10,309 nucleotides of DNA, taken from assembly GCA_021199135.1 (NCBI GenBank), contig JAJQIQ010000047.1:1-10309 (forward strand). The letters are read 5' to 3'. Position numbers and translations under genes: made by a program. This document shows, piece by piece, positions 1 to 6,078 of this stretch. The number at the start of each line of letters is the position of its first letter. Position 1 is the first letter of the stretch. Origin of the DNA: Clostridiales bacterium. Lineage in GTDB: Bacteria > Bacillota > Clostridia > Lachnospirales > Lachnospiraceae. Under the pieces are notes generated by a model that saw only the letters and a program-made list of their open reading frames with translations, did no database searches and was not told where the DNA came from.

Positions 1-34
1 TTGTGAACTATGTGTGTTTTTTCGGTGAACGCGC

Positions 35-61
35 TAATGTTATCACATTGTTTGCCGAAAT
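35..61 (+). promoter_or_regulatory. Candidate sigma-28 (SigD/FliA-type) flagellar promoter
   Basis: TAAT at 35-38, then a 15-base spacer, then GCCGAAAT at 54-61. The known sigma-28 consensus is roughly TAAA-N15-GCCGATAA, or CCGATAT in Bacillus, so the -10 element matches well and the -35 in three of four bases. It lies about 210 bases upstream of a flagellar rod operon, which fits biologically. The match is imperfect and a vegetative-type promoter can be drawn over the same bases, so this is a candidate only. Confidence 0.38.
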
Positions 62-80
62 ATAGGATAAGTGTTATTTT
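52..80 (+). promoter_or_regulatory. Alternative vegetative (sigma-A) promoter overlapping the sigma-28 candidate
   Basis: TTGCCG at 52-57 and TATTTT at 75-80 are separated by 17 bases, with a TGT extended -10 triplet at 72-74. Each hexamer matches the sigma-A consensus in four of six positions. Its -35 overlaps the -10 of the sigma-28 candidate, so at most one is likely to be the main promoter. Either would place a long structured leader in front of flgF. Confidence 0.25.
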
Positions 81-84
81 TCAA

Positions 85-117
85 TCCCGCACCAAGCACT
101 CCGCTGCTGGTGCGGGA
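85..117 (+). other. Strong stem-loop in the flgF leader (hairpin 1)
   Basis: Bases 85-98 pair with 105-117 to give 13 base pairs with a single bulged A and a six-base loop (99-104). The stem is GC-rich (TCCCGCACC against GGTGCGGGA). No T tract follows on either strand, so it is not a standard intrinsic terminator. It is the first of three back-to-back hairpins in this gene-free stretch. Confidence 0.6.
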
Positions 118-139
118 GGGATATGTAAATTCAGCCAAA

Positions 140-183
140 GCAGCACCCGCCTCGCCGTAGGCGATTTAAAATGCGGGGGCTGC
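140..183 (+). other. Stem-loop in the flgF leader (hairpin 2)
   Basis: GCAGCACCCGC at 140-150 pairs with GCGGGGGCTGC at 173-183, with one mismatch in 11. Inside it a smaller stem CGCC/GGCG can form around 154-164. The loop side carries GATTTAA at 163-169, identical to one arm of the palindromic repeat found elsewhere in this window. Function is unknown. Confidence 0.5.
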
Positions 184-184
184 C

Positions 185-226
185 GTCACATTTCAGATGT
201 CAGCAGGCTGACTTCTGAAATGTGAC
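185..226 (+). other. Long near-perfect hairpin in the flgF leader (hairpin 3)
   Basis: Bases 185-197 pair perfectly with 214-226 (13 base pairs). After a single T-T mismatch, GTCAGC at 199-204 faces GCTGAC at 207-212. The result is a 42-base, almost fully self-complementary segment beginning one base after hairpin 2. The nearest T run (234-237) is eight bases away, so it makes a poor terminator. It could be an end signal of an upstream unit, a dispersed palindromic element or a structured 5' leader of the flagellar operon. Confidence 0.65.
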
Positions 227-274
227 TATAGAGTTTTCATGTAAGTTTCTTTGGCATTACCAAAGGAGGTACAG

Positions 275-1087
275 ATGGTAAAAGGTTTATACACGGCCTA
301 CACCGGCATGGTGAACGAGATGAAGCGTCTCGACGTCCTCTCAAACAACCTTGCGAATGCGAACACCACCGCATACAAGAAGGAGGGCACGACCTCGCGC
401 ACGTTCGCCGATGAGATGGCCGTCAAGCTCAACGACACTTCCGACTATGGCCCGTACGGTTTCGCCAGGGACATCGGCGAGATCAGCTTCAGCGTCCACC
501 TCGGGCAGACCTACACCGACTACTCCAGCGGCAGCTTCGAGGTCACGGACAATGCCACGGACCTCGCGATCGCGGGCGACGGATTCTTTGCGATTTCCTT
601 TACGAACAAGGCGGGCGAGACCAGCGTCAAGTACACCCGCGACGGCTCGTTCACGGTAAACACCGAAGGCTACCTCGTGACGAAGGACGGCGACTACGTC
701 CTGAACGCGACCGGCGCGCTAAACGGCGACCCGGATCCCGCGAACTACATCCAGGTCGACCCGAACGCCACCATCACGATAAACCAGCTCGGCTACGTGA
801 TCCAGAACGATGAGGTCGTCGGGACGATAGGCCTCGTGGACTTCGACAACTACGACTATCTCGAGAAGTACGGCGAGAACATGTACAACCTCCTCGACGG
901 CGGCAACCTTATCGACACCGACGCGACGATTGAGCAGGGCGTCCTCGAGACTTCAAACGTCAATGTCGTGAACGAGATGGTAAACATGATCACGATCCAG
1001 CGCGCGTACGAGGCAGGCCAGAAGGTCATCACCTCGATCGACAGCACGCTCGACAAGGCGGTAAACAGCATCGGCAGGATTTCATAG
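275..1087 (+). CDS. flgF: Flagellar basal-body rod protein, FlgF/FlgG family
   Basis: A 270-residue rod protein of the flagellar basal body, exported by the flagellar type III apparatus to build the axial rod across the cell wall. The N-terminal rod motif is at about residues 4-36 (LSNNLANANTTAYKK). The C-terminal family motif is at about 224-260 (ETSNVNVVNEMVNM, then IQRAYEAG). The middle is the variable domain shared by FlgE, FlgF and FlgG. Length fits the family (about 250-275). I chose ATG 275 because AAAGGAGG at 262-269 sits five bases before it; the upstream TTG at 251 has no such site and would add residues encoded by the ribosome binding site itself. It is first of three flagellar genes, 27 bases before flgG. 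FlgF rather than FlgG is inferred from order and greater divergence; in Bacillus naming it would be FlhO-like. Confidence 0.9.
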   Translation: MVKGLYTAYTGMVNEMKRLDVLSNNLANANTTAYKKEGTTSRTFADEMAVKLNDTSDYGPYGFARDIGEISFSVHLGQTYTDYSSGSFEVTDNATDLAIAGDGFFAISFTNKAGETSVKYTRDGSFTVNTEGYLVTKDGDYVLNATGALNGDPDPANYIQVDPNATITINQLGYVIQNDEVVGTIGLVDFDNYDYLEKYGENMYNLLDGGNLIDTDATIEQGVLETSNVNVVNEMVNMITIQRAYEAGQKVITSIDSTLDKAVNSIGRIS

Positions 1088-1114
1088 CCATATGTATAAG
1101 GGAGGATTTGCCTT

Positions 1115-1936
1115 ATGATGAGAGCACTCTACACTGCGGCGACCGGAATGATCGCGGAGCAGACAAACGTCGACACGATCGCCAACAACCTTTCCAACGT
1201 AAACACGACGGGGTACAAGACAGAGCGGACCGAGTTCAAGTCGCTTCTGTACCAGACCATCCAGACTCGTACGACGACGGCGAACGGCGACGAGAAGCCG
1301 GTCGGGGCGCAGGTCGGCTTGGGCACACGCGTCGCGGCAAATATGTCAATCTACTCGCAGGGCTCGCTTTCTTCCAGCGAGAACGCGACGGACTTCGCGC
1401 TCGAGGGCGACGGGTTCTTCGCAGTCCGCAGCATCGACGGCGAGACTTATTACACGAGAAACGGCGCATTCACCTGGGCGATGGACGGCAACGGCAACAC
1501 GATACTGACCACGTCCGAGGGCTATCCGGTCCTCGACACCGAGGGGAACGAGATCATGGTTCCGGAGGGCGTCGCGGCCGAGGCGATGAGGTTTTCTACG
1601 GACGGCTCAATCGGATACGTCGATCCGGATACCAACGAGTATATCGATCTGAACCAGTCATTCGGAATATATCAGTTCAACAACCCGGCGGGGCTTGAGA
1701 AGCATTCTTCATCACTGCTCGAGGCGACGGATGCATCCGGCAACCCGCTCCAGGAGGGCGTGACGGCGGGGCTTTCCACGACGCTCGTCCACCAGTACTA
1801 CCTTGAGATGTCAAACGTGCAGGTCGCGGATGAGATGGTAAACCTCATCATCGCGCAGCGCGCCTACGAGCTGAACTCCAAGGCCATACAGACTGCGGAT
1901 TCGATGCTCGACACCGCAAACAACCTGAGGAGATAG
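1115..1936 (+). CDS. flgG: Flagellar basal-body distal rod protein FlgG
   Basis: A 273-residue distal rod protein, exported through the flagellar secretion system and assembled at the top of the rod below the hook. Near the N-terminus are ANNLSNVNTTGYK (about residues 23-35) and the FlgG-like segment FKSLLYQTIQ, followed by QVGLGTRV. The C-terminus carries EMSNVQVADEMVNLIIAQRAYELNSKAI and ends in TANNLRR. Both end motifs belong to the coiled core shared by rod and hook proteins. The start ATG at 1115 follows AAGGGAGG at 1098-1105 with nine bases between; a second ATG at 1118 is possible but less well spaced. It follows flgF by 27 bases and precedes the rod-binding gene by 13, so co-transcription is very likely. 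Its paralogue flgF lies immediately upstream, indicating a tandem duplication ancient in the family. In Bacillus naming it would correspond to FlhP. Confidence 0.93.
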   Translation: MMRALYTAATGMIAEQTNVDTIANNLSNVNTTGYKTERTEFKSLLYQTIQTRTTTANGDEKPVGAQVGLGTRVAANMSIYSQGSLSSSENATDFALEGDGFFAVRSIDGETYYTRNGAFTWAMDGNGNTILTTSEGYPVLDTEGNEIMVPEGVAAEAMRFSTDGSIGYVDPDTNEYIDLNQSFGIYQFNNPAGLEKHSSSLLEATDASGNPLQEGVTAGLSTTLVHQYYLEMSNVQVADEMVNLIIAQRAYELNSKAIQTADSMLDTANNLRR

Positions 1937-1949
1937 TAGGAGGTAAATT

Positions 1950-2306
1950 ATGGATCTGACAAGCAGCATATCATCTTTGACATATTCCAGCGCACAGTCG
2001 AGCGTGGACGACGCGGCAGCGACGAGCGTCACCAGCTCCCTCTCAGGCCTCTCCTCGGATTCGAGCGAGGAGGAGATGAAGGCCGCCATCAAGACCTTCG
2101 AGTCGTACTTCGTCGAGCAGATCATAAAGGAGACGGAGGAGGCCATGACATTAAAGGATGATGACGACGAGGATTCGACGATGTCACAGTACAAGGAGCT
2201 CTTTGGGGACCAGGTCGTGCAGATCATGGCGGATGAGATCGTCGACGACATGGGCGACACCCTGACGCAGCAGCTCTACGAGCAGATGTGCAGAAACCTG
2301 CAATGA
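1950..2306 (+). CDS. flgJ: Rod-binding protein, FlgJ N-terminal-domain type
   Basis: A 118-residue protein matching only the rod-binding (rod-capping scaffold) domain of FlgJ. The first 40 residues are serine-rich and probably disordered. From residue 42 come MKAAIKTFESYFVEQII, then SQYKELFGDQVVQIMADEI and LTQQLYEQM, which follow the order of conserved helices in this family. The peptidoglycan-hydrolase domain of proteobacterial FlgJ is absent, as is usual in Firmicutes, so wall opening must be done by another enzyme. TAGGAGGT at 1937-1944 ends five bases before the ATG and begins directly after the flgG stop, which supports translation from the same message. There is no signal peptide; export would be by the flagellar apparatus. 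It is the last gene of the operon. The symbol rests on domain match plus position after flgF-flgG. Confidence 0.82.
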   Translation: MDLTSSISSLTYSSAQSSVDDAAATSVTSSLSGLSSDSSEEEMKAAIKTFESYFVEQIIKETEEAMTLKDDDDEDSTMSQYKELFGDQVVQIMADEIVDDMGDTLTQQLYEQMCRNLQ

Positions 2307-2324
2307 TACAGGGGACAAAAGCAG

Positions 2325-2353
2325 CGACAATGCGAGCTTGCTCGCAATTGTCG
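2325..2353 (+). other. Stem-loop just after flgJ
   Basis: CGACAAT (2325-2331) plus GCGAG (2332-2336) pair with CTCGC (2341-2345) and ATTGTCG (2347-2353), leaving a CTTG tetraloop and one bulged A. The stem has 12 base pairs. No T tract follows, so it is more likely an mRNA 3' end stabiliser or part of a dispersed repeat than a terminator. Confidence 0.6.
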
Positions 2354-2388
2354 GGATTTGGGACCCTAACAAACATGAGCAATGGAGC

Positions 2389-2421
2389 AATTTTTCGCAG
2401 AAAAATTCGCGGAATGCGAAT
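2389..2421 (+). other. Two overlapping, mutually exclusive hairpins
   Basis: AATTTTTC (2389-2396) pairs with GAAAAATT (2400-2407) around a three-base loop. ATTCGC (2405-2410) pairs with GCGAAT (2416-2421) around five bases. The two stems share bases 2405-2407, so both cannot be complete at once. Whether this is a switch or just the overlap of neighbouring palindromes cannot be told from the sequence. Confidence 0.45.
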
Positions 2422-2428
2422 GGTTGTA

Positions 2429-2460
2429 GGATTGCGAGAGTGCGTAGCACGGAGCAATCC
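2429..2460 (+). other. Two-part stem-loop between flgJ and recD2
   Basis: GGATTGC (2429-2435) pairs with GCAATCC (2454-2460), enclosing an inner stem GTGC/GCAC (2440-2443 with 2447-2450). It ends 12 bases before the first copy of the palindromic repeat. The word GAGCAAT also occurs twice in the preceding 80 bases, which suggests the gap is made of repeat-like material. Confidence 0.5.
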
Positions 2461-2472
2461 GTAGTATCATTC

Positions 2473-2490
2473 ATTAAATCATGAATTAAC
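2473..2490. repeat. Palindromic repeat, copy 1 (degenerate)
   Basis: ATTAAATC-AT-GAATTAAC: the left arm is exactly the consensus, the right arm differs from GATTTAAT at two positions. It lies between the flagellar operon and recD2, 12 bases before the terminator stem. It shares the TTAATTC arm variant with copy 3. Confidence 0.5.
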
Positions 2491-2501
2491 AAATAATCGA
2501 G

Positions 2502-2539
2502 AGACTGCACTGCAGGATATTTGCGTGCAGTCTTTCTTT
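2502..2539 (+). terminator. Rho-independent terminator of the flagellar operon
   Basis: AGACTGCAC (2502-2510) pairs with GTGCAGTCT (2525-2533). The stem extends inward by GCA/TGC (2512-2514 with 2522-2524) with one bulged T, giving about 12 pairs, and is followed by the T-rich run TTTCTTT. It should end the flgF-flgG-flgJ transcript. It is oddly placed: the recD2 ribosome binding site starts eight bases after the T run, so no separate recD2 promoter fits downstream of it. Confidence 0.75.
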
Positions 2540-2560
2540 GCGAAATAAGGGAGCATTAGT

Positions 2561-4789
2561 TTGGAAACTGTAAATGGATATGTCGATCACATCATATACC
2601 GCAACGAGGAGAATGGCTACACGGTCCTCGTACTCATCTGCGGCGGGGAGGAAGTCACCTGCGTTGGCACTTTCGCGGTCCTTGCGGATGGGGAAAACAT
2701 TGAGGCTTACGGCAAATACACCGAGCATCCGGCTTACGGAAGGCAGTTTCAGGTGGAGGATTTCAGGGAGGTCATGCCGCAGGGCACGGACGCAATAGAG
2801 CGCTACCTTGGTTCCGGCACGATACGTGGCGTCGGGCTCGCGCTCGCGGCGCGGATCGTGAAGCACTTCGGGGAGGACAGTTTCCGCATCATGGAGGAGG
2901 AACCCGAGCGTCTGTCGGAGATCAAGGGCATAAGCGAGCGCAAGGCGATGCAGATCTCATCACAGATGAACGAGAAGCGCGACCAGCGGGAGGCCATGAT
3001 TTTTTTGCAGAAATACGGCATCCGCACCTCGCTCGCAATAAAAATTTACCATGCCTACGGGCAGGAAATCTACGGGATAATCCGCGAGAACCCTTACCGT
3101 CTGGCGGAGGACATCGCGGGCGTCGGCTTTGCCACGGCGGACGAGATCGCGTTTCGCGTGGGGATAAGGCCGGACTCGGATTTTCGCATAAAGAGCGGGA
3201 TTTTGCATGTGCTCATGCAGGGGTCGCTCGAGGGACACACCTATCTCCCGATGGAAGAGCTGACGGAACGCGCACATAAGCTGCTTGGCGTGGATGCGGC
3301 ACAGGTGCAGGATCAGTACATGAACCTCGCGATGGAGCGCAAGGTCGTGATAAAAAAGACAGGTGAGGCCTCGCAGGTCTATGCCAATTCCTTCTATTAC
3401 ATGGAGGTGAACTCCGCCGCGATGCTGAGGCGGCTCGACATCGGCTACGACGTGCCTGACATCGAGATCGAGGAGCGGCTGCGCCAGATCGAAAAGCAGA
3501 CCGGGATGGAGCTCGACGAGCTCCAGGCCGAGGCAGTGCGCGAGGCGGTGAAAAACGGCCTCTTCGTGCTGACTGGAGGCCCCGGCACCGGAAAGACCAC
3601 GACGATAAACACCATCATCCGCTACTTCGAGATGGAGGGGATGGACATATTCCTCGCGGCCCCGACTGGCCGCGCCGCCAAGCGCATGAGCGAGACGACA
3701 GGCTGTGAGGCGCGGACCATCCACCGTATGCTCGAGCTCTCTGGCAATGATGATGGCAGGACCACATTCGAGCGCAACGAGAAGAACCCGCTCGAGACCG
3801 ATGTCGTCATAATCGATGAGATGTCGATGGTGGATATTTCGCTGCTCTGTGCGCTGCTCAAGGCCATAATGCCGGGCACGCGCCTTATACTGGTCGGCGA
3901 CGTCAGCCAGCTCCCGAGCGTGGGCCCGGGCAGCGTCCTTAAGGACATCATCGACTCAAAAATGTTCCACACCGTAAGCCTCACCCGCATTTTCCGGCAG
4001 GCTAGCACGAGCGACATCATCGTAAACGCCCACAAGATAAATCACGGCGAGCGCGTCAGCCTCGACAACAAGAGCCGCGATTTCTTCTTTCTCAAGCGCT
4101 ACGACGCGGACAAGATCATAAACGTCACGCTCCAGCTTGTCAAGGAGAAGCTCCCGAAGTACGTGGACGCAGGCGAGTACGACATCCAGGTCCTCACCCC
4201 GATGAGGAAGGGACTGCTCGGCGTGGAAAACCTGAACAACGTCCTCCAGCACTACTTGAACCCGCCGGAAAAGGGCAAGAGGGAGAAGGAGCACGGCTCA
4301 GTCCGCTTCCGCGAGGGCGACAAGGTCATGCAGATGAAGAACAATTACCAGTTGCCGTGGGAGGTCAGAAGCAAGTACGGGCTGGTGGTCGAGACCGGCG
4401 CGGGCATCTTCAACGGCGACATGGGCATAATCGAGGAGATAAACGACTTCTCGGAGAAAATGACCGTGGTATTCGACGAGGGCAAGACCGTCGAGTATCC
4501 GTACAAGCTGCTCGATGAGCTCGAGCTGGCCTACGCGATCACAATCCACAAGTCGCAGGGCTCAGAGTACCCGGCAATCGTCATTCCGCTCCTCTCCGGG
4601 CCGCGGATGCTTATGAGCAGGAATCTCCTCTACACGGCGGTCACCAGGGCGAAGAAGTGCGTCACTATTGTCGGCGATGACAGGACATTTTACCAGATGA
4701 TTGAGAACAACTCCGAGCAGCGGCGCTACAGCGGGCTCCGCGACAGGCTTACCGAAGACAGGGAAATGCCTGAAGAAATTAAATCTTGA
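2561..4789 (+). CDS. recD2: RecD2-family ATP-dependent DNA helicase
   Basis: A 742-residue superfamily 1B 5'-to-3' DNA helicase of the RecD2 (YrrC) type, found in bacteria as a stand-alone enzyme without RecBC and linked to DNA repair and replication-fork maintenance. The N-terminal RecD2 domain begins METVNGYVDHIIYRNEENGY. Helix-hairpin-helix-like segments follow at about residues 85-200 (GSGTIRGVGLALAARI; NPYRLAEDIAGVGFATADEI). Then come Walker A GGPGTGKTTT (Lys345), Walker B IIDEMSMVD (Asp419, Glu420), QLPSVGPGSVLKD and LTRIFRQA. At the C-terminus, AITIHKSQGSEYP (about 658-670) and LYTAVTRAKK (about 690-699) are helicase motifs V and VI. All catalytic motifs are intact and length fits the short form of the family. 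The start is a TTG at 2561, supported by AAGGGAG at 2547-2553 and by the family N-terminus; no ATG fits. The gene appears monocistronic. Its stop codon lies inside palindromic repeat copy 2. Confidence 0.95.
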   Translation: METVNGYVDHIIYRNEENGYTVLVLICGGEEVTCVGTFAVLADGENIEAYGKYTEHPAYGRQFQVEDFREVMPQGTDAIERYLGSGTIRGVGLALAARIVKHFGEDSFRIMEEEPERLSEIKGISERKAMQISSQMNEKRDQREAMIFLQKYGIRTSLAIKIYHAYGQEIYGIIRENPYRLAEDIAGVGFATADEIAFRVGIRPDSDFRIKSGILHVLMQGSLEGHTYLPMEELTERAHKLLGVDAAQVQDQYMNLAMERKVVIKKTGEASQVYANSFYYMEVNSAAMLRRLDIGYDVPDIEIEERLRQIEKQTGMELDELQAEAVREAVKNGLFVLTGGPGTGKTTTINTIIRYFEMEGMDIFLAAPTGRAAKRMSETTGCEARTIHRMLELSGNDDGRTTFERNEKNPLETDVVIIDEMSMVDISLLCALLKAIMPGTRLILVGDVSQLPSVGPGSVLKDIIDSKMFHTVSLTRIFRQASTSDIIVNAHKINHGERVSLDNKSRDFFFLKRYDADKIINVTLQLVKEKLPKYVDAGEYDIQVLTPMRKGLLGVENLNNVLQHYLNPPEKGKREKEHGSVRFREGDKVMQMKNNYQLPWEVRSKYGLVVETGAGIFNGDMGIIEEINDFSEKMTVVFDEGKTVEYPYKLLDELELAYAITIHKSQGSEYPAIVIPLLSGPRMLMSRNLLYTAVTRAKKCVTIVGDDRTFYQMIENNSEQRRYSGLRDRLTEDREMPEEIKS

Positions 4790-4795
4790 TTTAAT
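4778..4795. repeat. Palindromic repeat, copy 2 (perfect arms)
   Basis: ATTAAATC-TT-GATTTAAT: perfect 8-base inverted arms around a two-base centre. The recD2 stop codon TGA (4787-4789) is inside it. The AT-rich palindrome contrasts with the GC-rich coding sequence just before it. With only two central bases it would make a weak RNA hairpin, so a DNA-level role such as binding of a dimeric protein is more natural, but no function is shown. Confidence 0.7.
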
Positions 4796-4823
4796 ATAAC
4801 CCCAAACACCGAGATAGCACAAT

Positions 4824-4845
4824 AAATTAATTCAAGATTTAATTT
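4824..4845. repeat. Palindromic repeat, copy 3
   Basis: AAATTAATTC-AA-GATTTAATTT: ten-base arms with one mismatch, centre AA. It lies 48 bases centre-to-centre after copy 2 and about 53 bases before the -35 of the carA promoter. The downstream arm is the exact consensus extended by TT. Confidence 0.65.
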
Positions 4846-4897
4846 ACACCCTGCAACAAACGGTGATATTTCCATTTTTTTCTTTACTTAAAACGGC

Positions 4898-4926
4898 TTG
4901 AAAAAGGCCGCAGTTTGTGGTAAGAT
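4898..4926 (+). promoter_or_regulatory. Vegetative promoter of carAB
   Basis: TTGAAA (4898-4903), a 17-base spacer and TAAGAT (4921-4926), preceded by TGG as an extended -10. Five of six bases match the sigma-A consensus in each hexamer, and the spacing is ideal. Transcription would start near 4933, giving a leader of about 69 bases before the carA ATG. This is the clearest promoter in the window. Confidence 0.8.
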
Positions 4927-4946
4927 TTTTACAATTTGAGCAGGGG

Positions 4947-4978
4947 GGAAAAGTGGGTTTTATTTCCGCTTTTTTTTT
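4947..4978 (+). promoter_or_regulatory. Candidate attenuator or slippage tract in the carA leader
   Basis: GGAAA (4947-4951) can pair with TTTCC (4963-4967), followed two bases later by nine consecutive Ts (4970-4978). This is the layout of an intrinsic terminator within the leader of a pyrimidine gene, although the five-pair stem is weak. A T run this long could also allow RNA polymerase slippage. Known precedents are pyrimidine-controlled attenuation of pyrBI and UTP-dependent reiterative transcription at carAB in Escherichia coli. I see no recognisable PyrR-binding motif. Function is inferred. Confidence 0.35.
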
Positions 4979-5001
4979 GCAATCACGAAAGGCAGACGAC
5001 G

Positions 5002-6078
5002 ATGAGAGCTTTTTTGATACTTGAGGACGGCACGGTATTTAGCGGCCAGAGCATAGGCTCGGAGCGTGAGGTCATAAGCGAGATCGTGTTCAACACGTCG
5101 ATGACAGGCTACCTCGAGGTGCTGACAGACCCGTCTTACGCGGGGCAGGCGGTCGTGATGACCTACCCGCTGATCGGCAACTACGGCGTCACTCCCGACA
5201 TGGAGTCGGCGCGCCCGTGGCCGGACGGCTATATAGTGCGTGAACTCTCCCGCAACTACAGCAACTTCCGCGCGACCGGCAGCATCCAGGACTTCCTGTT
5301 GAAGTATGACATACCGGGCGTCGCCGGGATCGACACGCGGACGCTGACGAAGCTGCTGCGCGAGAAGGGCACGATGAACGGGATGATTACGACCGACGAG
5401 AATTACGACCTCGACGCGATCCTGCCGCGCCTCGCCGAGTACAGGCCGACGGGCGTCGTGATGAGGACGACCTGCAAGGAGAAAAAAGTCTTAAAGGGCT
5501 CGGGCAAAAAAGTTGCACTCCTCGACCTCGGCGCGAAGGACAACATCGCGAGGTCTCTAAACCAGCGCGGCTGCGAGGTGACGATCTATCCGGCGGACAC
5601 GAAGGCAGATGAGATCCTCGGGACGAACCCGGACGGCATCATGCTCAGCAACGGCCCTGGGGATCCCAAGGAATGCACGGAAATTATATCAGAACTTAAG
5701 AAATTGGCAGACAGCAATGTGCCGATTTTTGCGATCTGCCTCGGGCACCAGCTGATGGCGCTCGCGAACGGCGCGGATACGCACAAGATGAAGTACGGGC
5801 ATCGCGGCGGCAACCATCCGGTGAAGGACCTCTCGACCGGCAGGGTCTACATCTCATCGCAGAACCACGGCTACGTCGTGGACACCGACAAGCTTGATAA
5901 AAATGTCGCTGTCCCGGCCTTCGTGAACGTCAACGACGGGACGAACGAGGGGCTCTCCTATGTCGGCAAAAATATATTCACGGTTCAATTTCACCCTGAG
6001 GCCTGCCCCGGGCCGCAGGATTCGGCATATTTGTTTGACAAATTCATAGCGATGATGGGAGGGAGAGCAGATGCCTAG
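5002..6078 (+). CDS. carA: Carbamoyl-phosphate synthase small (glutaminase) subunit
   Basis: A 358-residue glutamine amidotransferase subunit of cytosolic carbamoyl-phosphate synthase. It hydrolyses glutamine and passes ammonia through a tunnel to CarB for pyrimidine and arginine synthesis. The N-terminal CPSase small-chain domain starts RAFLILEDGTVFSGQSIG and contains FNTSMTGYLEVLTDPSYAGQ. The C-terminal class I glutaminase domain has LSNGPGDP, then FAICLGHQ with the nucleophile Cys246, and QFHPE with His331 and Glu333, so the catalytic triad is complete. I start at ATG 5002: GAAAGG at 4987-4992 is well spaced, and homologues begin here. The frame is open upstream to a TTG at 4936, but that lies just after the predicted transcription start, lacks a ribosome binding site, and would translate the leader T run. 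Length is normal. carB overlaps its end by 8 bases, so the two are coupled in translation. Confidence 0.97.
   Translation: MRAFLILEDGTVFSGQSIGSEREVISEIVFNTSMTGYLEVLTDPSYAGQAVVMTYPLIGNYGVTPDMESARPWPDGYIVRELSRNYSNFRATGSIQDFLLKYDIPGVAGIDTRTLTKLLREKGTMNGMITTDENYDLDAILPRLAEYRPTGVVMRTTCKEKKVLKGSGKKVALLDLGAKDNIARSLNQRGCEVTIYPADTKADEILGTNPDGIMLSNGPGDPKECTEIISELKKLADSNVPIFAICLGHQLMALANGADTHKMKYGHRGGNHPVKDLSTGRVYISSQNHGYVVDTDKLDKNVAVPAFVNVNDGTNEGLSYVGKNIFTVQFHPEACPGPQDSAYLFDKFIAMMGGRADA

Noticed and set aside
114..128. A start-stop minimal reading frame (ATG TAA at 123-128) behind GGGAGGG
   Set aside because: The spacing of two bases is too short for initiation and the GGGAGGG is mostly part of hairpin 1.
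10..225. A 71-codon open frame in the flgF leader
   Set aside because: It has no ribosome binding site, its codon use is unlike the neighbours, and it runs through three strong hairpins that better explain the sequence.
1108..1698. A 196-codon plus-strand frame overlapping flgG
   Set aside because: It is out of frame with a clear FlgG, and its product is Arg/Gly/Asp-rich low-complexity sequence.
2960..3724. A 254-codon open frame on the minus strand inside recD2
   Set aside because: It overlaps intact helicase coding sequence, has no ribosome binding site that I can see and no family resemblance. It is an antisense shadow.
4847..4887. A possible recD2 terminator: CACC/GGTG stem followed by a T-rich run
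   Set aside because: The stem is only four pairs with an 11-base loop, and the T run starts about nine bases after it. I see no convincing recD2 terminator.
4936..5001. A 22-residue N-terminal extension of CarA from TTG 4936
   Set aside because: CarA homologues begin at the ATG at 5002, which has a well-spaced GAAAGG. The TTG is about three bases from the predicted transcription start.
5679..5735. An AT-richer patch within carA
   Set aside because: It is short, in frame and lies between conserved glutaminase motifs. Local composition drift is enough to explain it.
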